DNA of 64,000 nucleotides from Opitutus sp. (GTDB taxonomy: Bacteria > Verrucomicrobiota > Verrucomicrobiia > Opitutales > Opitutaceae): NCBI GenBank assembly GCA_024998815.1, contig JACEUQ010000001.1:744001-808000 (forward strand), written 5' to 3'. The translations under genes and the position numbers were made by a program. The notes beneath the pieces are model-generated. The model did no database searches. It had not been told where the DNA came from and saw nothing but the letters and a program-made list of their open reading frames with translations. Shown piece after piece: positions 17,757-28,369 of this stretch (positions are counted from its first letter, which is position 1; each line of letters starts with the position of its first letter).

Positions 17757-19219
17757 TGGGTATAGGGGCTTAAATCCGGGGGACGCAGTTCGAGTTCCAG
17801 TGCGGCCAACGCGTCGGCGCGGGTGAGGTGGATCGGCCCGGCTTGCGGCAAGGCCCGCGCGCGTTGTTCGAGCAAGTTGAGGATGTAATCGCTGGAGTAG
17901 GCGCCGAGTTCATGGGCGCTTTCGATCGCCCGGCCGACTGCCTCCGTTCCATACAGGGCCACCAAACCCACGATAGTCGCCAGGTGGTGTCCCGCGTTGA
18001 GCCGGCGCTCCTCCAGCCCCCGTTGGTAGGCGGGTGCCGCCGGGCTCAGTTCCAAAAACCGTAGCCGCAGGCGCTGCCGCGCCCCCTGCCGTTTGCGCTC
18101 CTCGAGTTCGCGCACATGCTCGGGGTTTTCCACATCGGCGCGGCGGGCAAAACTGCGGGCATGCTCGGCCACCAGGGTGCGGTCCGCATAAAACCTCACC
18201 TGCGCCCCCTCGATCTGCGCGGTGAGTAGCGCCCCGGCAAACTTCGTGGGCACCGAGTAGCGGTTCGTTTCGATACTCACCCGGCACCGCCGCGACGCCC
18301 GCACGCTTAAGGTGCGCACCGCCGGACTGGCCACCGGGTTAAGCGGCAGGAGCGCAGCGCGCTCCTCGGGCAGCCGGTCCACCGGCCGGCCCTGGGTTTC
18401 AGCGTGCACGCGCACGTTGGCCACCGTTTCCAGCCACAAGCTGGCGGCCGGCCCCAGCTCGGTAAACCCATTCATCTGCCTCCCGCCAAGGAAGCTTTTT
18501 TTCACGTAACCCACCGCGTTTTCCACCATGCCCTTGGACTGCGGATGCCCCGGCCCGCACGCTTTTATCGTAAACCCGTAGTGCCGGGCAAAGTCCAGGT
18601 ACTGGGCGTTGTACACCGGGTCGGTCCCGGGCACATGCGAGAGGACGGCCGTCTTGCAGTTATCGACCATCACCTCGCGCGGCACCCCGCCGAGTTTTTC
18701 AAAGGCGCGCCGGTGACAGCCCAGCCACCACTCCTGGCCCTGCCCGAGGGTAAATTCCACATGCAGGAACCGGCTGTAGCCCAAAACCATGACGAAAAAA
18801 CTTAAAGCCCGCCGGGTGCCGTCCACCTCCACCGAGCCAAAGCTGCCCCAGTCCACCTGCGCGGTCTGGCCGGGGGCAAACTTGAGGGTAAGAAACGCCT
18901 CCAGGTTCCTCGGCCGCACCCGCCGCACGTAGTCTTTCAAAATTGAATACCCGCCCGTGTACCCCCGCTCGCGCACCTTTTGCCAGAGCTGCATGGCGGT
19001 GAACGGATGGGCCTCCAGCCACCGCGCGATCGCCGGCTTGTGCACGTCGAGCTTGCTTGGCCTAGGCACCTGCGCGGCCTGGCTGCGCGCGTACTTTTCC
19101 TGCGCCTGCCAGCGCCTCACCGTCTGCACGTGCAACTGGAGCGAGCGGGTGATTTGCGGCGCACTGTGACCGGCAGCCTCCGCCTGTTTTATCCGGCAAT
19201 ACAGTTCGTAATTGATCAC
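17753..19219 (-). CDS. istA: IS21 transposase IstA
   Basis: 488 residues. N-terminal HTH (APQITRSLQLHVQTVRRW), then an RNase H-like DDE core: Asp in TAQVDWGSFG, Asp in EVMVDNCKTAVL and Glu in HPQSKGMVENAVGYVK. The C-terminal part is the beta-barrel and helical region of IstA (RCRVSIETNRYSVP). It starts inside the 3' end of the upstream accessory gene (4-base overlap) and overlaps istB. No inactivating lesion is seen. Confidence 0.95.
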   Translation of the reverse strand: MINYELYCRIKQAEAAGHSAPQITRSLQLHVQTVRRWQAQEKYARSQAAQVPRPSKLDVHKPAIARWLEAHPFTAMQLWQKVRERGYTGGYSILKDYVRRVRPRNLEAFLTLKFAPGQTAQVDWGSFGSVEVDGTRRALSFFVMVLGYSRFLHVEFTLGQGQEWWLGCHRRAFEKLGGVPREVMVDNCKTAVLSHVPGTDPVYNAQYLDFARHYGFTIKACGPGHPQSKGMVENAVGYVKKSFLGGRQMNGFTELGPAASLWLETVANVRVHAETQGRPVDRLPEERAALLPLNPVASPAVRTLSVRASRRCRVSIETNRYSVPTKFAGALLTAQIEGAQVRFYADRTLVAEHARSFARRADVENPEHVRELEERKRQGARQRLRLRFLELSPAAPAYQRGLEERRLNAGHHLATIVGLVALYGTEAVGRAIESAHELGAYSSDYILNLLEQRARALPQAGPIHLTRADALAALELELRPPDLSPYTQ

Positions 19220-19575
19220 GCCCCCACCTCCCGGCTCGGCGACGGCGTTACCGCCAGCGTGTGCGATGGCCTGCCCCGGTCCAAGGAAAGCACCTGGTAA
19301 AGTGGCGCGGCGTAGGCGATCACCCCGGCCTCGATTAACTGCCGACGCGCCTCGACCAGGCCGTCCTCGCTGAGCGTGAGCAGCCGGGCCAGGGTGCGCG
19401 TGGCGTAGTAACTCAGCCCGTCGGCGTCACCCACGGTTACCAGGACCAGATAAAGTCCCCAGGCGGGGGCACTGGCCCGCCCCAGGTAATTGCCCCGCAC
19501 CAGCCGGTGGTCCAGCCAGCTAAACTGGGCCGGCGTGCGCCGGAGTTGTTCGCGATCGATCGGTTGTTTTTGCAT
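19216..19575 (-). CDS. IS21-associated accessory protein, winged-HTH-like
   Basis: 119 residues. SWLDHRLVRGNYLGR is followed by GLYLVLVTVGDADGLSYYATRTLARLLTLSEDGLVEARRQL (cited by position ~39-80), which looks like a small winged-helix DNA-binding unit, then APLYQVLSLD. Proteins of this pattern are known beside istA in some IS21-like elements; a role in DNA recognition or regulation is inferred. It overlaps the upstream gene by 56 bases and istA by 4. Confidence 0.6.
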   Translation of the reverse strand: MQKQPIDREQLRRTPAQFSWLDHRLVRGNYLGRASAPAWGLYLVLVTVGDADGLSYYATRTLARLLTLSEDGLVEARRQLIEAGVIAYAAPLYQVLSLDRGRPSHTLAVTPSPSREVGA

Positions 19576-20077
19576 AATCGGGCGGCTGGACGTCGATGCC
19601 CAGGATCACCCGCCCCCGGGATTGCAGGTGTCGCAGCATGGGTTCGAGGTCCTCTTGTAACGTCACTCCGGCGAACTGCGCGATAAGCCCCACGAGCACA
19701 GGGTTTTGCGACTCCCAGCTGTCTTGTAACGCCGCGCAGGGATTCGGTAACGCCACCTCGGCGACCGGCTCGGCTTTAGGCTGGTGCACAACGGATTGCG
19801 TAGTTGGGATGTCTTGTAACGCCACCCGCCGTCGCGGCCCCCTCCGCCTTGAGTACCCCGGATTGGCCTTCCGCCACTCCTGCACCCGTTGGACATTTTC
19901 TGGGCCTTTCCAGTGGTCGAGGTTCTCCGGCTTCGCCAACCATTTGGCCTGACTGGCCGCCCGGCTCGCCCGTCGGCATCCCGGCTTCCCGCAGTAGCGC
20001 TGACGCTCGCGGTTATGCGCGTCGGGCAGAAAGAAATCGGCACAGTGCAAACACTTGCGTGAACCGGTTGGATGCAT
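19520..20077 (-). CDS. IS21-associated zinc-ribbon protein
   Basis: 185 residues. The N-terminus holds CLHCADFF, then RQRYCGKPGCRRASRAASQ, giving a CxxC...CxxxxC zinc-binding arrangement, followed by WLAKPENLDHWKGPENVQRV, a pattern seen in accessory genes of IS21-like elements. The rest is Ala/Gln/Pro-rich with LILGIDVQPP-like ending. First gene of the element; its promoter must lie in 20078-20229. Function is not established; DNA binding is inferred from the zinc ribbon. Confidence 0.6.
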   Translation of the reverse strand: MHPTGSRKCLHCADFFLPDAHNRERQRYCGKPGCRRASRAASQAKWLAKPENLDHWKGPENVQRVQEWRKANPGYSRRRGPRRRVALQDIPTTQSVVHQPKAEPVAEVALPNPCAALQDSWESQNPVLVGLIAQFAGVTLQEDLEPMLRHLQSRGRVILGIDVQPPDYAKTTDRSRTTPAHAGPV

Positions 20078-20269
20078 CGCTGTGCATCCGCCAAGCGTCC
20101 CGCCGGTTCAATCTCCACCCATTCGCACCCCTCATATCCCCAGCCGGACAGGGAAGAAAACCCACCCACGGAAGAAGAGTATTACTCTTTTTAAGGGGAA
20201 GAAGATCCACCGAAGAAGAAGTGCATTCCTAACCGCCAGAAATAGACGCTTTCCCGCTCGCCGCTCACA

Positions 20270-20764
20270 CTCATGCTGCTGCTCCTGGCGGCCTGGTACA
20301 CCGACAGCATCGGCATCTACGCGGTGTTCGGCGCCTTTGTGCTGGGGGCCGCCGTTCCGCGCGGGCCCTTCGCCGACCGGATGAGCGCTAAAATCGAGCC
20401 GCTCACCGTGCAACTTCTGCTGCCGTTGTTCTTCATTTATTCGGGACTCAACACCCGCTTCGACCTTTTGACCGATCCCAGCCAATGGCTAATCGCGGCT
20501 GTCATCCTTATTGCCGCCGTGCTCGGTAAAGCCGGGGCCTGTTACCTGGCCGCGCGCCTGTGCGGCGAAAACCACCAGGAGGCCCTCGGCGTGGGTTCAC
20601 TCATGAACGCTCGCGGACTCATGGAGTTAATCATCCTCAACATCGGGTTGGAACGCGGCCTGATCACCCCGGCGCTTTTTTCGATCATGGTCTTCATGGC
20701 GGTGGCCACCACGCTCATGGCCACCCCGATGTTTAACCGGTTCTACCAAAAGGCGGCCGCCTAA
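20270..20764 (+). pseudogene. Cation/proton antiporter remnant, C-terminal piece
   Basis: 164 codons from the target duplication: LLLAAWYTDSIGIYAVFGAF, VLGAAVPRGPFADRM, LLLPLFFIYSGLNTRFDLL, MNARGLMELIILNIGLERG and FMAVATTLMATP are the C-terminal transmembrane motifs of CPA2 (Kef/NapA-type) antiporters. It carries a Met at 20273 and could in principle be translated, but lacks the N-terminal half of the transporter and so should not transport. Confidence 0.85.
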
Positions 20765-21062
20765 GCTGGGTCCAACCTCCGCCCCGCCCCCACTCATTCT
20801 CGTTCCTCTTTATCTTAATCTTTCTCCCTCCGATTCCGATCCCCAGACCCCTGACGAACGAGTAAGAGAACGAGAACGAGCCGAATTTCGCAAACCACTG
20901 TCCCGCCGTTCCGCATCTTTCTCGTTCTCCTACTCCTACTCCTACTCGTTCCGTTACCGCTGCCGCTTCTTCCAGCAGCCCTCCGATCTTCACGGCCACC
21001 ACTCACAAAAAAACCGCCCCGTTGCGGGAGCGGCTTTTTAAAAAGCGGGACGCGGCGACGCG
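20765..21062. other. Pyrimidine-rich intergenic region with short repeats
   Basis: No gene. CTCGTT-type short repeats occur on both strands (for example a CTCCTACTCCTACTCCTACT run near 20927), with inverted copies of GAACGAG around 20858-20880. The rpmG terminator lies at the right end. Confidence 0.5.
21008..21042 (-). terminator. Rho-independent terminator of rpmG
   Basis: On the minus strand AAGCCGCTCCCGCAACGGGG continues into CGG and a run of T residues, forming a GC-rich hairpin with a U-tract 20-50 bases after the rpmG stop. Confidence 0.75.
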
Positions 21063-21230
21063 TTACTTGATTTCCTTGTGGAGGGTGTGGCGCTTGAGGA
21101 AGGGGTTGTACTTCTTCTTCTCGATGCGCTCGGTGACGGTCTTCTTGTTACGCTTGGTCAGGTAACGGGAGACGGGTTTACCCTCTTTACGGGCTTCGGT
21201 GCATTCCAGGGTGACGGTTTCTTGGGCCAT
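21063..21230 (-). CDS. rpmG: 50S ribosomal protein L33
   Basis: 55 residues: [20 protein letters not shown], then [35 protein letters not shown]. This is the full length and typical sequence of bacterial L33, a basic protein of the large subunit near the E site. Only one Cys is present, so it is the zinc-free form. It is too short to be picked up by a 60-residue ORF cutoff. A terminator follows. Confidence 0.95.
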   Translation of the reverse strand: MAQETVTLECTEARKEGKPVSRYLTKRNKKTVTERIEKKKYNPFLKRHTLHKEIK

Positions 21231-21354
21231 GATGTTTAAAAGTTAAAGGGTCAGAGCAAAGGCCCGTGCCCAGTCCGTGCAACCTCAAAATCACCCTTAT
21301 TCGCCTTCGCCTGAAAATAACCGCAGAATCCGGCCGTGCGACCTCCGCAAAACG

Positions 21355-22995
21355 TCATCGCCCGCCGCGCGCCGCCTCCGCCAATTCCACCGTGCGCTGG
21401 TACTGGTTGCGGAATTTTTGGGCCAACTCCTTAGCCAAAAGTAGTTCGTCCACCTTGTTCGATGCTCTCAACGCGCCGCGGATCCGCCCCTGCGTCGCCG
21501 CGTAATCCACCGCCGTCAGCTCCTGAAAAACCGCCAGCGCCTCCACCGGCATCCCCGCGGCGATCAGCGCCTGCCACGCCTGTTTTAGCTCCGGCTGGGT
21601 GTCCAAACACATCACGCGGATAACAAAAGCCATTTCCCGAAACAGCCGTCCGGTGCGTTCCGCGTGGTAAATCAGCCGGTCCTGGGGCCCATAGGGATTC
21701 TCGTCTGGGTCGCTGCGCAGCGCCGCGATTCCGGGCTGAGTATAAAAATCGCGCCGCACCGGCAGGCGTCGGAGCGCGAAATACGCCGGCCCGTCCGCCT
21801 CGCCCGGCTTCAGGTTCCAGAGTTTCTGCCCCTCCAGCGAAAGCGAAAACTCGATGAACGCCTCCGCTACCACGCGGTGCGGAGCCCCGCGCAGCAGACC
21901 CACCGGATCGACCGAGGCCACCGCCCCGCCCTCCGGCGACACATAACTCACACGGTCATCAGCCCCGCGCCGCCACACCGCCTCCTGTTGCTGGCGCCCA
22001 AAAAAATCGATGCCCATGCCCACCGCACAATCCCCCGCCGCCACGTCGATCGGCACCTTCTGCGCGGAGTCGGTAAAGTAACGCGCGTTGGCGCCGATCT
22101 GCTGAATCAATTTCAAGCCCTCGTTCCACCCGGCCGCCACCGCCTCTTGCTCGGCCGAGCGCCGCGTCGCTTCGTCCACCGCGCCCAGCGCCGCCAAGCG
22201 CTTCGCGACCACCCGCTGCATCTGCTGCTGAATGACATTTTCAAACGCCTTGGCCATCGAACCGCTCTTGGTTGGATCGGCCAGCGCCACTTCGCCAAAA
22301 AACCGTGGATCCCCCAAGTCGGCCCAAACGCGCGGCGGCGCGGTTACGCCCAGACGGCGCAGCGCGTCGCGGTTGGCGATGATACCAAAGGAGCTCAGCA
22401 CCGTGCCCACCCAGCGCCCCTCGCGGTCCCAAAACGCCTCACCGGCAAAGGACGGCGGAATGACCGCCTCGGTGAACCACTCGGGGTGTTTTTTAAAAAC
22501 CTCGCTGGCCACCAAGCGCCCCGCCTGCGCCTGGCGGATAAAATCGTAACTTCCTCCGCCAAAAAACAAGTCGATGCCGCAGCCGACGTTGGACGCGAGA
22601 AACGCCGCCCGCGCTTCTTTTGCGAGGGCGGGCGCATCGTTCGCCAGCGCGCCGTTGGCGAAGGCGTTAAGCACCGCGTTGCTCCACGGGCGGCCCAGCG
22701 TGTTGACCCAGTGGTTTTGAAACGCCGCAGTGTATTCACCTTCCAAATAGCGGGCGATCTCACTGGTGCCGCCAATCAAGCGCCAATCGATCGCGACCGC
22801 ACGACCGGTGCGCGCCTGATACCAGCGGGCAAAGGCCAGGCCGAATTCTTGGCGGATCGCCTCGTTATGCGGCGTGATGATGACGAGAGTTTCCTCGACG
22901 TGGCCGGTAGTCTGGCCGCTGGGGCGCAGCGCAAACGGCAGCACCAGGGTGGCCAGCAGGGTTAAAACGATGATCGCCTGCTTGAACATGCTCAC
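21355..22995 (-). CDS. ABC transporter substrate-binding protein (iron/type 1 family), N-terminally anchored
   Basis: 546 residues. Residues 5-23 form a signal peptide or anchor (AIIVLTLLATLVLPFAL). The mature part resembles family 1 extracellular solute-binding proteins of the Fe3+/phosphonate group: LVIITPHNEAIRQEFGLAF, DLFFGGGSYDFIRQ, FGIIANRDALRRLG, WADLGDPRFFGEVALADPTK and CAVGMGIDFFGRQQ. A C-terminal extension of ~150 residues is helical and unusual for the family. The ATPase gene lies upstream in the same direction, but a tandem repeat and no permease lie between them. Confidence 0.8.
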   Translation of the reverse strand: MSMFKQAIIVLTLLATLVLPFALRPSGQTTGHVEETLVIITPHNEAIRQEFGLAFARWYQARTGRAVAIDWRLIGGTSEIARYLEGEYTAAFQNHWVNTLGRPWSNAVLNAFANGALANDAPALAKEARAAFLASNVGCGIDLFFGGGSYDFIRQAQAGRLVASEVFKKHPEWFTEAVIPPSFAGEAFWDREGRWVGTVLSSFGIIANRDALRRLGVTAPPRVWADLGDPRFFGEVALADPTKSGSMAKAFENVIQQQMQRVVAKRLAALGAVDEATRRSAEQEAVAAGWNEGLKLIQQIGANARYFTDSAQKVPIDVAAGDCAVGMGIDFFGRQQQEAVWRRGADDRVSYVSPEGGAVASVDPVGLLRGAPHRVVAEAFIEFSLSLEGQKLWNLKPGEADGPAYFALRRLPVRRDFYTQPGIAALRSDPDENPYGPQDRLIYHAERTGRLFREMAFVIRVMCLDTQPELKQAWQALIAAGMPVEALAVFQELTAVDYAATQGRIRGALRASNKVDELLLAKELAQKFRNQYQRTVELAEAARGGR

Positions 22996-23380
22996 ACTTC
23001 TGCGCGTTCAGGCTGCAGACTCCAGCATCCCTGAGCTCACGCTCAGAGCCGCACTCGGAGTGTTAACGCGTTTCAGGGCAACAGGGCGGGGAGGGCCCTT
23101 CCCCGTGGCCTTGAGCGTGAGCTCAAGGTGTTTCCTCCAGAGATATCCGCCCCGTCCTCGAACTGATTTCGTTATACTCATCGTGAAAGACTTCTGCGCG
23201 TTCAGGCTGCAGACTCCAGCATCCCTGAGCTCACGCTCAGAGCCACACTCGGAGTGTTAACACGTTTCAGGGCAACAGGGCGGGGAGGGCCCTTCCCCAT
23301 GGCCTTGAGCGTGAGCTCAAGGTGTTTCCTCCAGAGATATCCGCCCCGCCCTCGAACTGATTTCGTTATACTCATCGTGA
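22996..23380. repeat. 194-bp tandem duplication carrying REP-like hairpins
   Basis: Two copies (22996-23189 and 23190-23380) with very few differences. Each holds a CTGAGCTCACGCTCAG hairpin and, 78 bases on, a CCTTGAGCGTGAGCTCAAGG hairpin (23109-23128 and 23303-23322). The duplication fills the gap between the ABC ATPase gene and the binding-protein gene. Near-identity suggests a recent event. Confidence 0.92.
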
Positions 23381-23393
23381 ACGCAAATTGGAC

Positions 23394-24464
23394 TCACTCG
23401 GCCAACACCACCACGTCGTCCGGCTCGACACTCGCCCACAGCTCCGAGGCGCCGGCCGCGTCGACAAAGCGGGGGTTCAACTCGTAGACCTTCAACAATG
23501 CGCCGGCGGCGATAAATTCGTACTGCGCCACCTCGCCGAGGTACACCGCAGCGCCAATACGGCCCCGCACCGAATTGACCGGGCGTGCCTCGCGGCCCAG
23601 CGACCAACACTCGGGGCGGATCGACAGCGTCACCGCCGTGCCTGCGGGCGGATTAAACCCAGGCGCGCCGACCACACCCAGGAAACGGCCCAGTGCGGTT
23701 TCCACCGCGAGGTAAGCGCCTTCCGGCCCCAGCACCCGCCCGGCAATAAAATCGGTCTCACCAATAAAATGCGCCACCGCTTTACAGACCGGGCGGCGGT
23801 AAACTTCACGCGGAGCCCCCACCTGGAGGATTTTGCCGCCGTCGAGGATGGCCATGCGATCGGCGATGGAGAGCGCCTCCTTCTGGTCGTGGGTCACGTA
23901 CACGGTGGTCAGTTTAAACTCCTTACACACGCGGCGGATTTCCGCACGCATCTCCAAGCGCAGTTTGGCGTCGAGATTGGACAGCGGCTCATCAAGCAGC
24001 AGGCAGCGTGGGCGCACGACCAAGGCGCGGGCAAGGGCCACGCGTTGTTGTTGCCCACCGGAAAGCTGGTTGGGTTTGCGCTCGGCGTAGGCCTCCATGC
24101 GCACCGACGCCAGAGCCTCGGCGACCCGGCGCTTGATCTCGGGTTTGGGCACCTTGCGCTCCTCCAGCCCGAAGGCGACGTTCTCGGCCAGGGTCATGTG
24201 CGGCCAGAGCGCGTAGCTCTGAAACATCATGCCGGTGTTGCGCTTGTGGGGGGCCAGACGAGTCACGTCCTCCGCGCCGAACTGAATGGAGCCCTCCTCG
24301 GGAAAATAAAACCCGGCCAAGCTGCGCAACAACGTGGTTTTGCCGCACCCGCTCGGGCCGAGCAGGAAAAACAGCTCCCCCGGTTCGATCACCAGATCGA
24401 GGTTGCGCAGGGCCACGGTGGAGCCGAAGCGCTTGGTGAGGTTTTGGATGCGAATCGAAATCAT
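23394..24464 (-). CDS. ABC transporter ATP-binding protein, FbpC/PotA type with TOBE domain
   Basis: 356 residues. Walker A GPSGCGKTT, Q-loop MMFQSYALWPHMT, signature LSGGQQQR, Walker B CLLLDEPLSNLD and H-loop VYVTHDQKEA are intact. Residues ~245-356 form a TOBE-like regulatory domain. It should drive import of iron, polyamine or a similar ligand with the binding protein downstream. No membrane permease gene is found between or beside them. Confidence 0.9.
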   Translation of the reverse strand: MISIRIQNLTKRFGSTVALRNLDLVIEPGELFFLLGPSGCGKTTLLRSLAGFYFPEEGSIQFGAEDVTRLAPHKRNTGMMFQSYALWPHMTLAENVAFGLEERKVPKPEIKRRVAEALASVRMEAYAERKPNQLSGGQQQRVALARALVVRPRCLLLDEPLSNLDAKLRLEMRAEIRRVCKEFKLTTVYVTHDQKEALSIADRMAILDGGKILQVGAPREVYRRPVCKAVAHFIGETDFIAGRVLGPEGAYLAVETALGRFLGVVGAPGFNPPAGTAVTLSIRPECWSLGREARPVNSVRGRIGAAVYLGEVAQYEFIAAGALLKVYELNPRFVDAAGASELWASVEPDDVVVLAE

Positions 24465-24620
24465 TCGGGAAAACCGAGGAGGGCGGCCGCCCAGAAAGCT
24501 TTCGGCGGTGGCTTAAGTCAAAAGAATAGGCCCCCGGCTGAATTGTTACAGTTACGAGAGACGACCAAGAAGCTGTTGCGCTCGACCGAAGCGAAGGGCA
24601 AGTTCGCCGACTCTTTCCCC

Positions 24621-25196
24621 ATGACCAAGGCCAAAAAATCACCGCTGCACGCTGATCTGGAAACCGTTTTGGTATCCGCTACGGACATCAAAAAGCGGGT
24701 CAAAACCTTGGGCGCGGAGATCGCCGCTGCCTACGGCGACGAGGAGATCACGGTGGTCTCCATCATCAACGGCGCCATTTTCTTCACGGCCGATCTGCTG
24801 CGCGAAATCCCCAATCCCGTCCGCCTGGACTGCATCCGCATCTCCAGCTACCGCAACGACACCAAATCCGTCGGCCAGCCCAAGCTCCTGCAAAGCCTCA
24901 CCCTCGACATCAGCAACCGCCACGTGCTGCTCATCGACGATATTCTGGACACCGGCAAGACCTTCTCGGCCGTGGCCAACATGTTAAAAAAGCTCAACCC
25001 GGCCAGCCTCCACACCTGCGCTTTGTTGAACAAACGCGGCCGCCGCGAGGTCGCGTTTGAGGCCGACTTCGTGGGATTCCAAATCCCCGACAAATTCGTG
25101 GTCGGCTACGGCCTGGATTTCGCCGAGCGCTACCGCAACCTGCCGTGCATCGGCGTGCTCCGTCCCAACCTGCAAAACCCGCCCGAGTGGGCTTGA
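24621..25196 (+). CDS. hpt: Hypoxanthine phosphoribosyltransferase
   Basis: 191 residues. It salvages hypoxanthine/guanine with PRPP. VVSIINGAIFFTADLLREI is the N-terminal block, RISSYRND the flexible-loop region, and VLLIDDILDTGKT (residues 102-114) the PRPP site; DFVGFQIPDKFVVGYGLDFAERYRNLP (~148-174) is the family C-terminal signature. The frame is open far upstream (to 23388), but that part is antisense to the ABC ATPase, so ATG 24621 is used. Confidence 0.95.
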   Translation: MTKAKKSPLHADLETVLVSATDIKKRVKTLGAEIAAAYGDEEITVVSIINGAIFFTADLLREIPNPVRLDCIRISSYRNDTKSVGQPKLLQSLTLDISNRHVLLIDDILDTGKTFSAVANMLKKLNPASLHTCALLNKRGRREVAFEADFVGFQIPDKFVVGYGLDFAERYRNLPCIGVLRPNLQNPPEWA

Positions 25197-25347
25197 GGCA
25201 GGGCTTCACGGCCAATGTCGGCGGCACCGCGCGCGGTCGGCAAAACCTGCGCAGTCTAGGGCAAGCCCTGCGCAGTCGGAATCGGCGCAGGCAGGTTAAG
25301 GTAGGCTTACCGCATCAATTCGATGCGCTCATCGTAACCCTGACCAC

Positions 25348-25983
25348 ATGCAAAACCTCCGCTTCGCCACCATCGCCGCACTTCTGTCCGTCGGCGCTTC
25401 ACTGACTGGATTCAGCCAAAGCGCCCCGGCCGTCGCTCCGGTCTCCTGCTGCCCCGCCACCAGTCCCTGGTCGGTCCGTTTGGCCGCCACCTACATGAAA
25501 ACCGTCGATAAGTCCGACCTGGACATCGACGTGGAAGACATCGTTCTGCCCGAATTCGACATCACCTACGCCTTCAATGCGCACTGGTCGGCCGAACTCG
25601 TCCTGACGGTCCCGCAAGAGCACACCGTCAAACTCAGCGGCAACAAGATCGGCACCTTCCGCCATTTGCCCCCCACCCTGCTCGCCAAGTACACCTTTAA
25701 CCCCGCCGACAAACTCAGCTTCTACGTCGCCGCCGGTGTTAACTTCACCCTGATCTTCGACGACAGCCTCTCGACCTCCGGCACCGCCATCAAACTCGAA
25801 GATTACAGCTTCGGCCCGGCCGGCCAGATCGGCGCCGACTACAAGGTCAACGAACGCTGGACGCTCAACGCCGACGTCAAACGCGTCATGATCCGCACCG
25901 ATGTGATGACCAGCAGCGCCACCCTGACCGAGCTCCAGCTCGATCCGTGGCTGTTCTCGCTGGGTGCCCGCTACAGCTTCTAA
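25348..25983 (+). CDS. OmpW-family outer membrane protein
   Basis: 211 residues with a signal peptide (about 1-24, ending near SQSAPA). The mature part is a small beta-barrel pattern: PWSVRLAATYMKT, DITYAFNAHWSAELVLTVPQ, PPTLLAKYTFNP, FYVAAGVNFTLIFDD, GQIGADYKVNERWTLNADVK, and terminal LGARYSF with the C-terminal Phe expected for BAM substrates. OmpW proteins form 8-stranded barrels that pass small hydrophobic molecules. Two REP-like hairpins and a terminator follow. Confidence 0.85.
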   Translation: MQNLRFATIAALLSVGASLTGFSQSAPAVAPVSCCPATSPWSVRLAATYMKTVDKSDLDIDVEDIVLPEFDITYAFNAHWSAELVLTVPQEHTVKLSGNKIGTFRHLPPTLLAKYTFNPADKLSFYVAAGVNFTLIFDDSLSTSGTAIKLEDYSFGPAGQIGADYKVNERWTLNADVKRVMIRTDVMTSSATLTELQLDPWLFSLGARYSF

Positions 25984-26013
25984 TACGCCAACGCGCTTCA
26001 TATGAACGCTGCA

Positions 26014-26151
26014 CCTTGAGCTCACGCTCAAGGCCACATCCACGCTCAAGGCCACGTCCATCCCAATGCCACGTCCATCCCAAGGCCACGTCCCAACACA
26101 CGGCCCCACCCGACCGCCACACTCCCCGTGGCCTTGAGCGTGAGCTCAAGG
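26014..26151. repeat. REP-like inverted doublet with degenerate middle copies
   Basis: Outer hairpins at 26014-26033 (TCAC loop) and 26132-26151 (GTGA loop) face each other. Between them are a half copy (ACGCTCAAGGCCAC) and a ~17-bp tandem unit (CCACGTCCATCCCAA twice, then a shortened copy). The doublet starts 30 bases after the OmpW stop. Confidence 0.8.
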
Positions 26152-26174
26152 TCTTCACCATCGCCCCGCAGTCC

Positions 26175-26196
26175 GCCCCGGACGCGGGGCTTTTTT
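26175..26196 (+). terminator. Rho-independent terminator
   Basis: GCCCCG/CGGGGC 6-bp stem with loop GACG followed by six T residues. It would end transcription from the OmpW-like gene after the REP doublet. Confidence 0.75.
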
Positions 26197-26275
26197 GTGG
26201 GTAAAACTTCAGTTGTACTTACGACCCACGCGCTCGTTGCGCCCCCCCCCCCCCGCCACAGCGCACCTCCCACAC

Positions 26276-28306
<2,031 letters not shown>

Positions 28307-28369
28307 GGCTCGATCCGGCAAAAATCCACCATGGCCCGAGTCGGGCCCGCGATGCAATCGCAACCCCGC

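Larger units (their letters stand above)
16888..20269. mobile_element. IS21-family insertion sequence, 3382 bp, four genes
   Basis: Imperfect 40-bp terminal inverted repeats at 16888-16927 and 20230-20269, beginning TGTGAGCGGCG and sharing an exact inner GTCTATTTCTGGCGGTTA. The flanks carry a 7-bp direct repeat CTCATGC (16881-16887 and 20270-20276), and deleting the element restores an antiporter reading frame. It contains istA, istB and two upstream accessory genes, all on the minus strand with overlapping ends, and appears intact. Confidence 0.95.

Noticed and set aside
21664-22965. 433-codon plus-strand open frame
   Set aside because: Antisense of the binding-protein gene, Arg/His-rich with no motif; typical of high-GC shadow frames.
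23388-24620. Open plus-strand frame reading into hpt
   Set aside because: It is exactly antisense to the ABC ATPase gene with intact Walker and signature motifs. Its residues are His/Gln/Arg-rich; hpt starts at 24621.
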